The translations under genes were made by a program, and so were the position numbers. Positions 35,903 through 45,312 of a stretch of 64,000 bases of DNA are shown here, piece by piece (position 1 is the first letter of the stretch; every line of letters starts with the position of its first letter). Location: positions 1-64,000 of the forward strand of contig JABHEG010000146.1 of assembly GCA_018676675.1 (NCBI GenBank), read 5' to 3'. This DNA is from Lentisphaerota bacterium. Its GTDB lineage: Bacteria; Verrucomicrobiota; Lentisphaeria; Oligosphaerales; JABHEG01. The notes beneath the pieces are model-generated. The model was not told where the DNA came from and searched no databases. It was given only the letters and a program-made list of their open reading frames with translations.

Positions 35903-38296
35903 TCACTCCACTTCGAGAACGGCGGGAGCGGGCCCTGAGCGCCTTGTCGCGACAACGACCCGAGCCGAACTCGTCAAAGCGGGTCCTGACGTCGGGGCGA
36001 TCTGCATTGGGCCCGGGCCTGTCCGGATCGCGATCAGCGCATCGTCCAGTACGATTGCCACGCCGTTCGTGCAGGGAATTGAGACAGGTGGCTCTGGCGG
36101 AGCTGTCGCGTCGCCGATGCTGATGGCCATCGCGATAGTCGCCTGTTCCAGCGGAGCCGTGTCGTATTGCACCAGCGCAATGTCAGCGTTCTCCGGGGTG
36201 AGGTCTCGCGTCGGGTGGATGAACTGCGGGCGGTATGTCTGCTCGGAGACACTGAGCTCCCCGGTTCCCAGCGGATGGAGCCGGCAACGAGCGTCACCTA
36301 CCGCGAGGACACGATCGTTCCCCTCGGGTGTGCTCTCTCCCCAGTGATGAAGGAGCCAGCTGAAGGTTCGAGGTGCGTCAGCCCCAAGGCGGTCGTAAAC
36401 CAGTGCCAGGTCAGGACCTGCGACGACGAGGGTGCGTTCGAACCGTCTCAGCCCCAGTTCGGCAGGGTACGCGCTCGTCGCGTCGCCTGTCACCACGACC
36501 ATGTCGTTTTTGTGCGCGAAAGCGGTGATGTGGGCACGCCCGGGCTGGGGCCTGGGCCACATCTCTCCGTCCCCGTACTGACCTTTGCCGTCGACCAGGA
36601 TGGTGTTGTGGTTCCGGGTCTCTTTCTTGTAGGTGTACCCGGGGTCCGCCGCCAGGACTTCGCCCCGGCCGAAGAGCAGGAAATGCCCTTGTGCCGGATG
36701 GTTGTGGCCGGTCCCGCCGATCCCGAAGCGATCACATAGCTCAGCATACCGATGCCCCCCGAGAGGGCGGCAGACAAAGGCAGCGTAGGTGGCATCGGCA
36801 TCCCAGGATGTGCGAGCAAACGCCGTATCGATATCCGGATAGTGCTGAGCCAGCGGGATCCGCGCGAGTGGATTCGCGGCGGGGTTGAGTTCCTCGTCGT
36901 ACCACAGCAGCGCCAGCTTACTCGAAGACGGCCCCCGGGAAAGGCAAGCGGCGGCTCCCTGAAGAACTGGGTTGGAGAACCGTTGCGCCTCCCAGCGGTA
37001 GAGAGCCGGTGACGACGTCTTGATATGGACTTTCGTGTCCTCGAGTGGGGCACTCTCATGGAGCCCCGGCAGAACGTGATGGATCCGGAATGTCCCTTGA
37101 CCGGCCAATCCGGCATCCATTCCGGGAACGCCTCTCCCGGTCAGCGACTCGTAGAGGTCCACGTACATGTAGAGGGTCGGCATGCTGAAGTCCCAATAGG
37201 CGGGGCCTTCATGGAAACCGCCGTCAGTACTGAAGGACAATGCGATGCGCTCAAAGCGGTCCCATGACCACGCCAGCCACTGGTCAGCGACCGGGTTGTC
37301 CCCCACGAGTGCCGCCGCCCCGAGGGTCAGGGCCAGGTGGGCAAACCAATAGTGGTTTTGCTGGAACGAGTGTCCACCGCCCGTTTTACCTGCGAGGGAG
37401 GCCGTGTAAAGCTCCCCGCAGAGCTCGGCGATCCGCACTCCAAGCCGTTGTCGGAGGTCCGCAGGCAGCTCGCCGTGCAGCCAGTCATAGGCGAGGGCAA
37501 TTCCCTCCATGAAGTACTCTGCATCCAAATCCACACCTACATCACCATAGGTGGTCGCCATCTCCAGCCATTCCATGATGGCATCCAGGTCCCTGGGTAC
37601 GGGCGTGATCATGTAGGCGAGAACGTGGTCGCCGAGGCGACGGAAGGCACTGCCATTGCGTTTCCCGGGGCGGTACTTGGGCGGCTTCCGCAGACTCTTC
37701 GGGGGAGTGTAGATCGCCTGGATCTTCGGGGTAGATGCAGTGGACCGGAGTTGCTCCAGACAAGCGCGGTTCAGAAGCAGGCGCGGACGCTGGCTCCTCA
37801 GAGAGGCAAGCATGGGCGGAAGAACGGTGGACGGAGCGATTCGGCTGAGCGAGGCCGAGAGGATGCGGCTCCCGGGGCCCTCGCGCAATGACAGCACAAT
37901 ATCAGCCTTCCCTTCGGCCGGCATCGGCACTGTAATAGATGTCATCCCGATACGCCCAACCGGAGGCACCAGGAGCTGGGGAAGGCGTTCGCCATTCAGA
38001 TCGACGAAAAAGGAATCCGTACCCCGGTTCGGGGCCGTGCATACCACGTCCAGTCGGCAATGGCCCGAAGCCGCGGCGATGGAGACGACCAGTCGGAACC
38101 CGTCGCCGGTCTGCAAAGCCGTCTGCCCATCAATCTCGACAACTTGAGCCCCCGTACTGAGTCTGGCGAGGCCCTCAGCCCTTGCGGTCCAGAGGGACTG
38201 GAGCTCCAGGTTCGGCGTGTCCAGCAGGTTGTCGACCGACGCCCCGCTGTAGGGCCCGATCGCTGCCGCCGCAAGCATTGCCATGGCTACTCCCAT
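35903..38296 (-). CDS. Secreted heparinase II/III-like polysaccharide lyase
   Basis: This encodes 797 aa. The ATG at 38296 follows AAGGACAG, with a short hydrophobic leader. An N-terminal sandwich (residues 20-150) precedes an alpha/alpha toroid (190-430; GGHSFQQNHYWF carries the toroid Asn-His pair) and the heparinase II/III beta-sandwich, with GGTGHNHPAQGHFLLFGRGE, AADPGYTYKKE and NHNTILVDGKGQ. These match the catalytic His/Tyr region of PL12/PL21-like enzymes. It should eliminate across uronic-acid linkages of an anionic, perhaps sulfated, polysaccharide. It leads a two-gene leftward operon with the LamG protein. Confidence 0.88.
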   Translation of the reverse strand: MGVAMAMLAAAAIGPYSGASVDNLLDTPNLELQSLWTARAEGLARLSTGAQVVEIDGQTALQTGDGFRLVVSIAAASGHCRLDVVCTAPNRGTDSFFVDLNGERLPQLLVPPVGRIGMTSITVPMPAEGKADIVLSLREGPGSRILSASLSRIAPSTVLPPMLASLRSQRPRLLLNRACLEQLRSTASTPKIQAIYTPPKSLRKPPKYRPGKRNGSAFRRLGDHVLAYMITPVPRDLDAIMEWLEMATTYGDVGVDLDAEYFMEGIALAYDWLHGELPADLRQRLGVRIAELCGELYTASLAGKTGGGHSFQQNHYWFAHLALTLGAAALVGDNPVADQWLAWSWDRFERIALSFSTDGGFHEGPAYWDFSMPTLYMYVDLYESLTGRGVPGMDAGLAGQGTFRIHHVLPGLHESAPLEDTKVHIKTSSPALYRWEAQRFSNPVLQGAAACLSRGPSSSKLALLWYDEELNPAANPLARIPLAQHYPDIDTAFARTSWDADATYAAFVCRPLGGHRYAELCDRFGIGGTGHNHPAQGHFLLFGRGEVLAADPGYTYKKETRNHNTILVDGKGQYGDGEMWPRPQPGRAHITAFAHKNDMVVVTGDATSAYPAELGLRRFERTLVVAGPDLALVYDRLGADAPRTFSWLLHHWGESTPEGNDRVLAVGDARCRLHPLGTGELSVSEQTYRPQFIHPTRDLTPENADIALVQYDTAPLEQATIAMAISIGDATAPPEPPVSIPCTNGVAIVLDDALIAIRTGPGPMQIAPTSGPALTSSARVVVATRRSGPAPAVLEVE

Positions 38297-38694
38297 CTGT
38301 TCTGTCCTTTCGGGTGGAGACGAGGCGCAAGCTCCAGAATGACCAGTGCCGCAATGTACTTCTGCTCCGGAGGGTTATCTTCCGGCCGTCTGCGAACGGG
38401 TTCGCCAGCCCTAGCAGAGGGTGTAGCTGCCCACGTCTCCTTGGAGGTCCGATGTCCTCAGCGGCCGGCTTCGGAGACCGTTGGCCTCTCTCAGCCACGG
38501 TCGTCGAGGCTTGCCCTGCTGAAGAGAAGGGACGCCGACCCTCCAGGGGGGCGTGCGGACGGCTCAGAACCAACGTCGCATAGCGTTTCTCCCATGCTCA
38601 AATCGGGGTAGTTACACACAAGGCCTCAGGCGGGGAAATTCCCCTCCGGAGACCTGAACACTGAGACCTCAGACCAACCCCAAAGGAGAGATAC
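38297..38694. other. Divergent intergenic region with R3 repeat pair
   Basis: This 398-bp region lies between the leftward lyase gene and the rightward beta-helix gene. It contains an R3 copy at 38439-38468 (related to 135-163) and an inverted partner at 38527-38547 (AAGGGACGCCGACCC at its start), which together could form a long hairpin. AAAGGAGAG precedes the ATG at 38695. No gene is visible. Confidence 0.5.
38439..38547. repeat. R3 inverted repeat element
   Basis: The left arm (CCTTGGAGGTCCGATGTCC at its start) and the right arm, read on the minus strand (CCTGGAGGGTCGGCGTCCC), are imperfect inverted copies. The left arm extends in similarity to 135-163 near the window start, so this is a dispersed family with at least two locations. 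Confidence 0.5.
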
Positions 38695-40704
38695 ATGGTC
38701 CCGGATATTCACAGGAGTCTCTTCATCGCTCTGCTGTTGTCCATCAGTGGGGCGTCCTATGGGGCCAGGAATGAGGCAATGATTGCTGAAGTGACGTCAG
38801 GCAAGCGCCACGAGGCACGGGCTTCCTGGTGGGGAGGGGAGCCGACGGAGTCGACTGTTGCACTGCAGGCCGCCATTGATTCCGGCGTGCGCAAACTGGT
38901 TATCGACAATGTTGGGGCGCCCTGGATCGTGGACAAGATCAGGCTCATGAGTGATCAGGAACTTGTGTTCGAGGAGGGTGTGGTGGTGCTGGCGAAGAAG
39001 GGGGCGTTCAAGGGCAAGACGGACGCGTTGTTCAGCGCCAGCCTCAAGAAGAACATTCGCCTCATCGGGTATGGTGCTGTCCTGCGCATGCACAAGGGCG
39101 ACTACACCACCGATGCCTACGAGAAAGCCGAGTGGCGCCACACGCTTAGTCTGCTGAGCTGTGACAACGTCCAAGTGCGTGGGTTGACGCTGGCCGACAG
39201 CGGAGGCGATGGAATCTACCTAGGCGTGGCCAAGCGTGGCGTCCCCTGCAGCAATATCCACATCAAGGATGTCATCTGCGACAACCACCATCGACAGGGC
39301 ATCAGCGTGATCAGCGCCGAGAACCTGCTGATCGAGGATACGGTCATGAAGAACACCGCGGGAACGAACCCGCAGGCCGGAGTCGATTTCGAGCCCAATC
39401 ATCCCGGCGAACGGTTGGTCAATTGCGTGATGCGCAACTGCCTTTCCGAGAACAACGTCGGTGGCGCCTACGCCCTGTATGTCGTGCCCTTGGACGGGAC
39501 CTCCGCGCCCATGTCCATCCGGCTCGAGAACTGCCGAGGAACAACCAGCGCTTTCGGTCTCAATCTGCTGACGAGCAACGGTGGCGACGGCGGGTCGCCA
39601 CGTGGCACAGTCGATGTCGTGGGCTGCACGTTTGCCGACATGCGTGGTGCCGGCATTGTCGTGACGAATGTGCCCGCCGAGCGGATGGCTACGCGTTTTG
39701 TCAGATGTACCGTGACCGGCGCGGCAACTGAACAACCGGAAACATCCCCAATCATGTTGAGCACGAGGTCGGGCGCCTACGACCCCGTTGGCGACATCGC
39801 GTTTGTCGACTGCACCATCGAGGATTCGGTGGAACGCCGACCGTTGCGTTATGTGGATGTTGTCGGGGATATTCAGCTGACTGAGGTCACCGGGACGCTG
39901 CTGCTCAAGCGTAACGGTGTAACCGAGAGGGTCGCGTTGACCTCGGATGTGCTGGACGAGTGGATTCCGGCGCGCAAGCTCAAGCACATACCGCGGCTCA
40001 AGCTCGATCTTGGCACACTCACCCCGACCGCGGTAGACCCGCCGGCCGCGGAGTTGCAGCCACAACCTGTGCGCCAGCGTCTGGCCGTCACCTACCTCCT
40101 CTATGCCCTTGCCGGCGATCCGGTGTCGCTGAGTTTCTCATACGATCAGGTCGGGCGTTACGGCGGGTCGAAAATGCCGGTGAGGGTCACCAGCCGGACC
40201 GGCGACATCGTTGCCACAGCGACCGTTCCGTTTCAGAAGGAAAGCACAGTGGCATTCAGGGCGCCGATGACGGGTGTGTATACAGTCACCTGCAAACCGG
40301 GGGGAAACAGCTCGGTGCCGCGGCGTTCGAGTCACGTTCTGTGCCTGGCTCCGTCTCGTGGTTGCTTCCCATTGCACGGGTTCACGGGGCGTCTTTACTT
40401 CTGGGTCCCTCGCGGCACGACGGAGTTCGGCGTGAAAGTGTCCGGTGAGGGGGGCGAGGCGGTCAAGGCAACGGTGTTTGACGCGACTGGGACGCAGGTG
40501 TGGACTGAGGACAACATCACCGAAGCATGCATGTTCGACACGGTCCGCTCCGCCACGTCGCAGGGCGAGGTGTGGTGCGTGGAGCTCGCCAGGCCGAGCG
40601 CGGCTCCCTTTGAGGACTATTTTGTCGACCTCCGCGGCGTTCCCCCCATCCTGGGCTTCTCGCCCCAGGCGCTGCTGCAGCCCGCCCCTGTCCGTGTTCC
40701 CTGA
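38695..40704 (+). CDS. Secreted right-handed beta-helix protein with novel C-terminal module
   Basis: This encodes 669 aa with a signal peptide (ASYGA-R). Residues about 60-430 form a right-handed beta-helix with repeated turns (NVQVRGLTLADSGGDGIYLG, NIHIKDVICDNHHRQGISV) of the kind found in polygalacturonases and PL lyases. Residues about 460-660 form a separate module (LAGDPVSLSFSY, GRLYFWVPRG, APFEDYFVDL) that is clearly related to the N-terminal module of the 46787-48904 product. The protein is probably an endo-acting glycanase or lyase. It is transcribed alone and ends facing the 12-kb leftward operon. Confidence 0.82.
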   Translation: MVPDIHRSLFIALLLSISGASYGARNEAMIAEVTSGKRHEARASWWGGEPTESTVALQAAIDSGVRKLVIDNVGAPWIVDKIRLMSDQELVFEEGVVVLAKKGAFKGKTDALFSASLKKNIRLIGYGAVLRMHKGDYTTDAYEKAEWRHTLSLLSCDNVQVRGLTLADSGGDGIYLGVAKRGVPCSNIHIKDVICDNHHRQGISVISAENLLIEDTVMKNTAGTNPQAGVDFEPNHPGERLVNCVMRNCLSENNVGGAYALYVVPLDGTSAPMSIRLENCRGTTSAFGLNLLTSNGGDGGSPRGTVDVVGCTFADMRGAGIVVTNVPAERMATRFVRCTVTGAATEQPETSPIMLSTRSGAYDPVGDIAFVDCTIEDSVERRPLRYVDVVGDIQLTEVTGTLLLKRNGVTERVALTSDVLDEWIPARKLKHIPRLKLDLGTLTPTAVDPPAAELQPQPVRQRLAVTYLLYALAGDPVSLSFSYDQVGRYGGSKMPVRVTSRTGDIVATATVPFQKESTVAFRAPMTGVYTVTCKPGGNSSVPRRSSHVLCLAPSRGCFPLHGFTGRLYFWVPRGTTEFGVKVSGEGGEAVKATVFDATGTQVWTEDNITEACMFDTVRSATSQGEVWCVELARPSAAPFEDYFVDLRGVPPILGFSPQALLQPAPVRVP

Positions 40705-40750
40705 GTGGGAATAGCGATCACACCGGTGGCAGCGTCAACGTGGGTGGGTG

Positions 40751-40813
40751 GGGGCTGTCGTTGTCGCCCCAACGGGGCCGATCCATCGTAGTGTGGACCG
40801 CTTGGGGCAGTCC
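40751..40813. repeat. R2 element, shortened copy
   Basis: The segment 40764-40791 (starting TCGCCCCAACGGGGCCG) matches 26368-26395 at 27 of 28 positions. It is bounded by GGGGCTGTC at 40751 and GGGGCAGTCC at 40804-40813, which mirror the inverted ends of the full R2 element. The middle 200 bp of the full element are missing. It lies in the 120-bp convergent gap 40705-40824. Confidence 0.7.
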
Positions 40814-40824
40814 ATTTTCCTCTG

Positions 40825-43800
40825 CTATTCCAGAAGGAGCCAGCGGGTTGCCTGCGCCGGCAGGGACAGGGTCGTTTCCGGGGCACCCCGGGCGATGATT
40901 CGGCCGGTGAACGCGTCACTGACATCACACTTCCGCGGCAACCGCAGGCGGATCTCACCCCCTCGCACCCCATGCAGGCTGATGAACGATCCATTCATGT
41001 GCACTTCCGGCCCGGGCTCAGTGACCACGTAGGCATCGGCCTCGCGGGCAACGTTGTGGAACAGTTGAGCTCCGATCCCCGCCACACTGGCGACGTAGAC
41101 CGATGTCCAGTCCGGATGTCGTTTCACCGCGATCGCCACTTTGTTGTCTGAAGCGTAGCGAGCAAGCACGGTTGCGTCATCATCTTCGACCCAGAAGCGT
41201 TGCGCGTCGATATGAGCAAGCGGCGTTGAGGCGAGGGTGAAGAAACTCCGAAACACATCTCCCATCCCCTGAAGCGGGGGCAGATCTCGTGCGAGTGGGT
41301 CGCCCGAGGGTCCCACGACAGTCGGCTGCGCGGTTAGAGCCGGTGTTGTTTGAACGCCCATACCGATCAGTTCGCTGATGGTGTCGGGTGACACGCCGGC
41401 AGGAGACACGTACCCGGGTGCGTAGTGCCACAGGAGGACGTTGCCATTCTGCTTCAGAGTCCCGATGAAGGTCCGCTCCGCTTCCGTCAAGTAGAATGCG
41501 TTGACGAACACATAGACCTTGTAGCGGCAGAGCTCGGGCTGCTGCATGAGGTCACGCAGGAAATACCCGTGCGTGGGAACGCCGGCTGTGTTCAGCGTCA
41601 TGTGCTGCCATTTCATGGCGTAGGTGGCGACATTGTAGAGCCCGTACAGGGTCTTCCGTCGGCAGAAGAACGACGGTGTGTGGTAGACGAGGGCGACATC
41701 CGGTCGGAACGGTCGGGGATTGGCGGCCACGTGCTCGGCCACTCCCTTTGTCGTGCGGATTTCCTCCATGGCGGCCGGGTGGCGGTAGGTGCTGCCGCTG
41801 ATGTCGTAGTACCAATAGCCCTGGCCTCGCGCAATCATCTGTCCCGTTTCCTTGCGGTTCATTGCCTGGAAATGGTCGCGTGAGAGCGGTGTGCCGATGC
41901 GCATGGTGATCAGCTCGTTGGAGATCCCGCGCAGCCAACTGCGTGTATCCATTTCCTTTATCGCGAGCTTGCCGTGAAGGGCGATCGATTCGTAGGGACA
42001 GTTGATTCCTCCGCTGTGGCCGGGATACCGGAACTCGTAGAACGGCTGTGAGATGAAAGCGTCCAGAGCACGGCTGCCGAGAAAGGCTCTGAAGTCACCT
42101 TTCCAGCCCCCGCCCATGTGCCAGGTCAGGCCGATGATGTCCTTGCCTATCTCGTCTTTGACAACTCCGGCGAAATAGTCCTCGATTTCCCAGATGCTCT
42201 GATTCATGAATTCGTCGTAGTCGCTGTGTGGCGTTCTACTGCGAGGATCGTGGAACATCAGCGTTCCGCCCGGTGGTGGTGGTGCTTCCGAATCCGAGAG
42301 CGGAACCTGTGCGTTGGCGAGAGTCGCACCGGGGGTTCGCCAGGCTTTCGCCAGTGCTTCGTCGGATCCATAACGCCGCCTGAGCCACTCACGCCAGCCA
42401 AGGACACCCGGTTCACTGTAGTCGGGCCAACCGATATAGAACTGACCATCGTGTCCGCCACTAATGAACGTCCCTGCCACCATCTTGATGTAGGGAGTCG
42501 TCTTCAGTTCACGAACGAAGGCTCGGATCACATCGGCAGCATCCTGGCGCGCCTTCCTGGAGTATGGAGAAGGCCACCAGCGCGTTCCTCTGGGCAGTTC
42601 CTCCTTGAAGCCCAGGAAATGGGTCGCGGCTCCGCAGCCCTTCCGTCCATCCTTGTCGAGCCACACGGTTTCCGGGTTACGGGTGACGTAATCTTCGGGC
42701 CAGCTGACCTGGAAACCCAGGATCAAGTATGAGTTCGGGGCTCGTCGAGCGAATCCCTCAACCAGCGCCATCGGGGTGGTGAAGTCCGTCTCTCCTCCGA
42801 CCCGCCACACCGGTGCCTCCCCGGGCCAGTTCGGCCGGTTCGGGATATAGGTCCCCTTGCGGCTGTCCAGAAAGATGTTCAGTACCTGGAGCGGGACGTT
42901 CCCTTGCGTCTCGAACAGATGGAAGTCCGCGTGCAGTGGCGAGACACCGAGGTGCAATACCGGTGCTGCAGGCTTACCGTCAACGATCAGCTCAGAGTTT
43001 CTTGCCCCCTTGCGGACTATGGCTCTGGCGTCAGGGCGCTGTGCCAGCACCGCAAGTGCCTCGGAGCGTGTGTGCCGAGGCTGCGTCATGGTTGGGCCGG
43101 TCGCTGCAGGTTTCCACTCCGGTGACGGGAAGGTCACGTCATCTATCCAGACGGTGCATGGGTTGCCATAGAGGATGATGTGTACATAGAGCCGCTGTTC
43201 CTCTTTCGACTGGCGTCGCATGATCAGGCGCTTGTCCCATTTGCCTGGCGGAGTGTTGCGCAGCAGACTCTGGCTCTGCCACCCCGCGGCACGGTTGAGG
43301 CCGGTGTCGTCGCCGATCAGATTCCCTTTTTCGTCCTCAAAGCGCAGGTAAAGCGCCGAGGACACGGGTGCATCGTCCGCGCGGAAGTGGACAGCGTACG
43401 TCCATGTCTTCCGCCCTGGAGGGATGACCACAGGATGCGTACTGCGTATGTCGAGGTATCCCAGCCCGTTGGTCTTGGTCAGGCGCAGGGAACGGCGCCC
43501 CGTGCGAGCCGTCGTGTCGTCGATCGAGGCCACCCCAGTTGCGTCCCGGCACGGGTTGACACTCCATCCTGTCAGTTCCTTGTGATGGGCCTCAAACCCA
43601 CCGTTCGGCAACAGGCTCGGCCCGAGTAAGGCGACCGCCGGCGAGGCCCACTCGAGGAGGTCGTTGAAGGTGGAATCCGCGCTGCCGCGTAGGGCGTTGG
43701 CCACGGTCAGGCGCAATGTCTTGTTCGGTCCGAGCAGGGCAGCCGTCAGGGCGGGTCTTGCCGGTTCGCCGATGGCGGTCAGAGCCCATGCCGCTGTGCA

Positions 43801-44145
43801 CCGGAGTCGTTCATTGCCACTTCTCAAGGCATCTGCGAGGGCTGTGACGACGTCAGGTGTTTCCGGATGGGCTACCCCAAGAGCGTGAGCGGCAGCACAG
43901 CGGAGAGCGAGTGAGGGTTCCTCGCCAGTGAGACGTTGGACGAGCAGCGGCACGGCCTCGAGAGCGTGAGCGTGCCGGGCGGTCAGGGCGTCGATGGCGT
44001 GATACGCGGCTTCATCAGTCCCGGACTCAAGTGTCTTGAGGAGTTCCGGCAGCTCTGGAGCCGGTTGGGCCGGCAACCACAGCGCGGACGCGGTCAGGAT
44101 GCCGAAGACGAGAGTGAGTTTGTGGATGGTGGGCAGTTTGGGCAT
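40825..44145 (-). CDS. Secreted HEAT-repeat/CBM/GH42-like beta-galactosidase-type protein
   Basis: This encodes 1106 aa with a signal peptide (residues 1-26). Residues about 30-165 form HEAT repeats (LRCAAAHALGVAHPETPDVVTAL, LRCTAAWALTAIGEPARPAL). Residues 178-345 form a CBM4/9-like module (LLPNGGFEAHHKELTGW), 370-760 a TIM barrel, 800-960 a flavodoxin-like segment matching the GH42 trimerisation domain (YKVYVFVNAFYLTEAERTF), and the end is a small Ig-like domain. GH42 enzymes release terminal beta-galactose or related residues. A HEAT array on an exported GH42-like enzyme is unusual. It is the last gene of a five-gene leftward operon. Confidence 0.82.
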   Translation of the reverse strand: MPKLPTIHKLTLVFGILTASALWLPAQPAPELPELLKTLESGTDEAAYHAIDALTARHAHALEAVPLLVQRLTGEEPSLALRCAAAHALGVAHPETPDVVTALADALRSGNERLRCTAAWALTAIGEPARPALTAALLGPNKTLRLTVANALRGSADSTFNDLLEWASPAVALLGPSLLPNGGFEAHHKELTGWSVNPCRDATGVASIDDTTARTGRRSLRLTKTNGLGYLDIRSTHPVVIPPGRKTWTYAVHFRADDAPVSSALYLRFEDEKGNLIGDDTGLNRAAGWQSQSLLRNTPPGKWDKRLIMRRQSKEEQRLYVHIILYGNPCTVWIDDVTFPSPEWKPAATGPTMTQPRHTRSEALAVLAQRPDARAIVRKGARNSELIVDGKPAAPVLHLGVSPLHADFHLFETQGNVPLQVLNIFLDSRKGTYIPNRPNWPGEAPVWRVGGETDFTTPMALVEGFARRAPNSYLILGFQVSWPEDYVTRNPETVWLDKDGRKGCGAATHFLGFKEELPRGTRWWPSPYSRKARQDAADVIRAFVRELKTTPYIKMVAGTFISGGHDGQFYIGWPDYSEPGVLGWREWLRRRYGSDEALAKAWRTPGATLANAQVPLSDSEAPPPPGGTLMFHDPRSRTPHSDYDEFMNQSIWEIEDYFAGVVKDEIGKDIIGLTWHMGGGWKGDFRAFLGSRALDAFISQPFYEFRYPGHSGGINCPYESIALHGKLAIKEMDTRSWLRGISNELITMRIGTPLSRDHFQAMNRKETGQMIARGQGYWYYDISGSTYRHPAAMEEIRTTKGVAEHVAANPRPFRPDVALVYHTPSFFCRRKTLYGLYNVATYAMKWQHMTLNTAGVPTHGYFLRDLMQQPELCRYKVYVFVNAFYLTEAERTFIGTLKQNGNVLLWHYAPGYVSPAGVSPDTISELIGMGVQTTPALTAQPTVVGPSGDPLARDLPPLQGMGDVFRSFFTLASTPLAHIDAQRFWVEDDDATVLARYASDNKVAIAVKRHPDWTSVYVASVAGIGAQLFHNVAREADAYVVTEPGPEVHMNGSFISLHGVRGGEIRLRLPRKCDVSDAFTGRIIARGAPETTLSLPAQATRWLLLE

Positions 44146-44172
44146 CGCAATCTGTTCCCTGTCGATTCGGGG

Positions 44173-45270
44173 TCAGTAGGCCATGTTTTCCCGGAAAACG
44201 CCGGCGTAGTACTGGTAGTCGGCGTAGCTCACGTTTGTCGACACCGAGTGATCCGTGCTGAAGATGTAGCGAACCCCGTTCTTGCGCATGTAGTCGAGAA
44301 TGCCCACGATCTCCCGCCGGATGGCCTGTCGGTCACCCGATTCAAGGATGCGCTTGTCAAAGCCGCCGGTGATAATGAGCTTCCCTTCTGTCTTCTCCGC
44401 GAAGGCCCTGGGATCGCAGCCGGCAGCGCGTTCGAGAGGGTCAATTGAGTCGAATCCTGCCTCTCGAACCAAGTCCAACGCCTCGGTCACGCCGCCGCAG
44501 CTGTGCAGGAAGACAGCAACCCCACGGGCGTGAAGGAAATCCACGACCCGTTTGTAGTGGGGGAACAGGAGATCCGCCAGGGAGGCGGGTGAGCAGAACA
44601 GCCCGGACTTGTAGCCCAGGTCCTCGCAGAGACGAATGCCGTCCGGCCAGCCGGCTTCGTCGAACAGGGCTTGCAGGTGCATGATCTGGAAATCGGCCAT
44701 CACCGTGCAGTAGTCACGGATCCATTCGGGGTCGGCCACGAAACTCTCGTACATTGTCAGGTCGCCCATGCTCTGGCGCATGTTCTCGAACACGAAGCCG
44801 CTGTTGCACATCACCCACTTGCCCTGTTCCCGGCGTTCAGCGATTGCCTTCCGGGCCCGGTCGACATTGATTCGGGAGCGGTCGAGCTCGAGTAAGTAAG
44901 GGCGGTAGTCGCGTTCCCAGACGGCCCGGTCTGTCATGGCAAAGTCAATGTGCTCAGGCACTCCTGCGCGATGCTTCCAGCGCCTGTGAGCGGCCCCCGC
45001 CCCGTTGCGTGCCACGATCCACTCCTCAGTCTCCTCAATCACCTCCCGGTACCCACGGAGAGGCATGGTGTCGATGCTTGCTCCAATCGTCCCCCAATCA
45101 TGGTCGAAATGCACCGCCGGATCAACGGGGGCGCCGTTTTCGTCCACGGGGTATCCCTGTTTTACCCAGCACTTCAGAGTCTGTGGCCACACGGGGTCCC
45201 GGAAACCCATGCGTTCCGGAATACGCCCCTCGACCAGAGCTCGGATGATATCGACCGATGGTGATGCCAT
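44173..45270 (-). CDS. Uroporphyrinogen decarboxylase-like (UroD/MtaA family) protein
   Basis: This encodes 365 aa with no signal peptide, so it is cytoplasmic. The UroD fold is indicated by the opening RALVEGRIPERMGF, by a His-x-Cys in FLHSCGG (His256, Cys258) and by the closing IFSTDHSVSTNVSYADYQYY. The His-x-Cys pair is typical of the zinc-binding methyltransferase branch (MtaA-like) rather than of HemE, which has no zinc. Such proteins move methyl groups via corrinoids. No corrinoid protein is encoded nearby. The gene is 27 bp upstream of the HEAT-GH42 gene in the operon. Removal of O-methyl groups from glycan-derived sugars is one possible role. Confidence 0.85.
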   Translation of the reverse strand: MASPSVDIIRALVEGRIPERMGFRDPVWPQTLKCWVKQGYPVDENGAPVDPAVHFDHDWGTIGASIDTMPLRGYREVIEETEEWIVARNGAGAAHRRWKHRAGVPEHIDFAMTDRAVWERDYRPYLLELDRSRINVDRARKAIAERREQGKWVMCNSGFVFENMRQSMGDLTMYESFVADPEWIRDYCTVMADFQIMHLQALFDEAGWPDGIRLCEDLGYKSGLFCSPASLADLLFPHYKRVVDFLHARGVAVFLHSCGGVTEALDLVREAGFDSIDPLERAAGCDPRAFAEKTEGKLIITGGFDKRILESGDRQAIRREIVGILDYMRKNGVRYIFSTDHSVSTNVSYADYQYYAGVFRENMAY

Positions 45271-45312
45271 GATGTATCCTGCCTGCCTGTCGTGTACCTC
45301 TGCTAACCCGCC

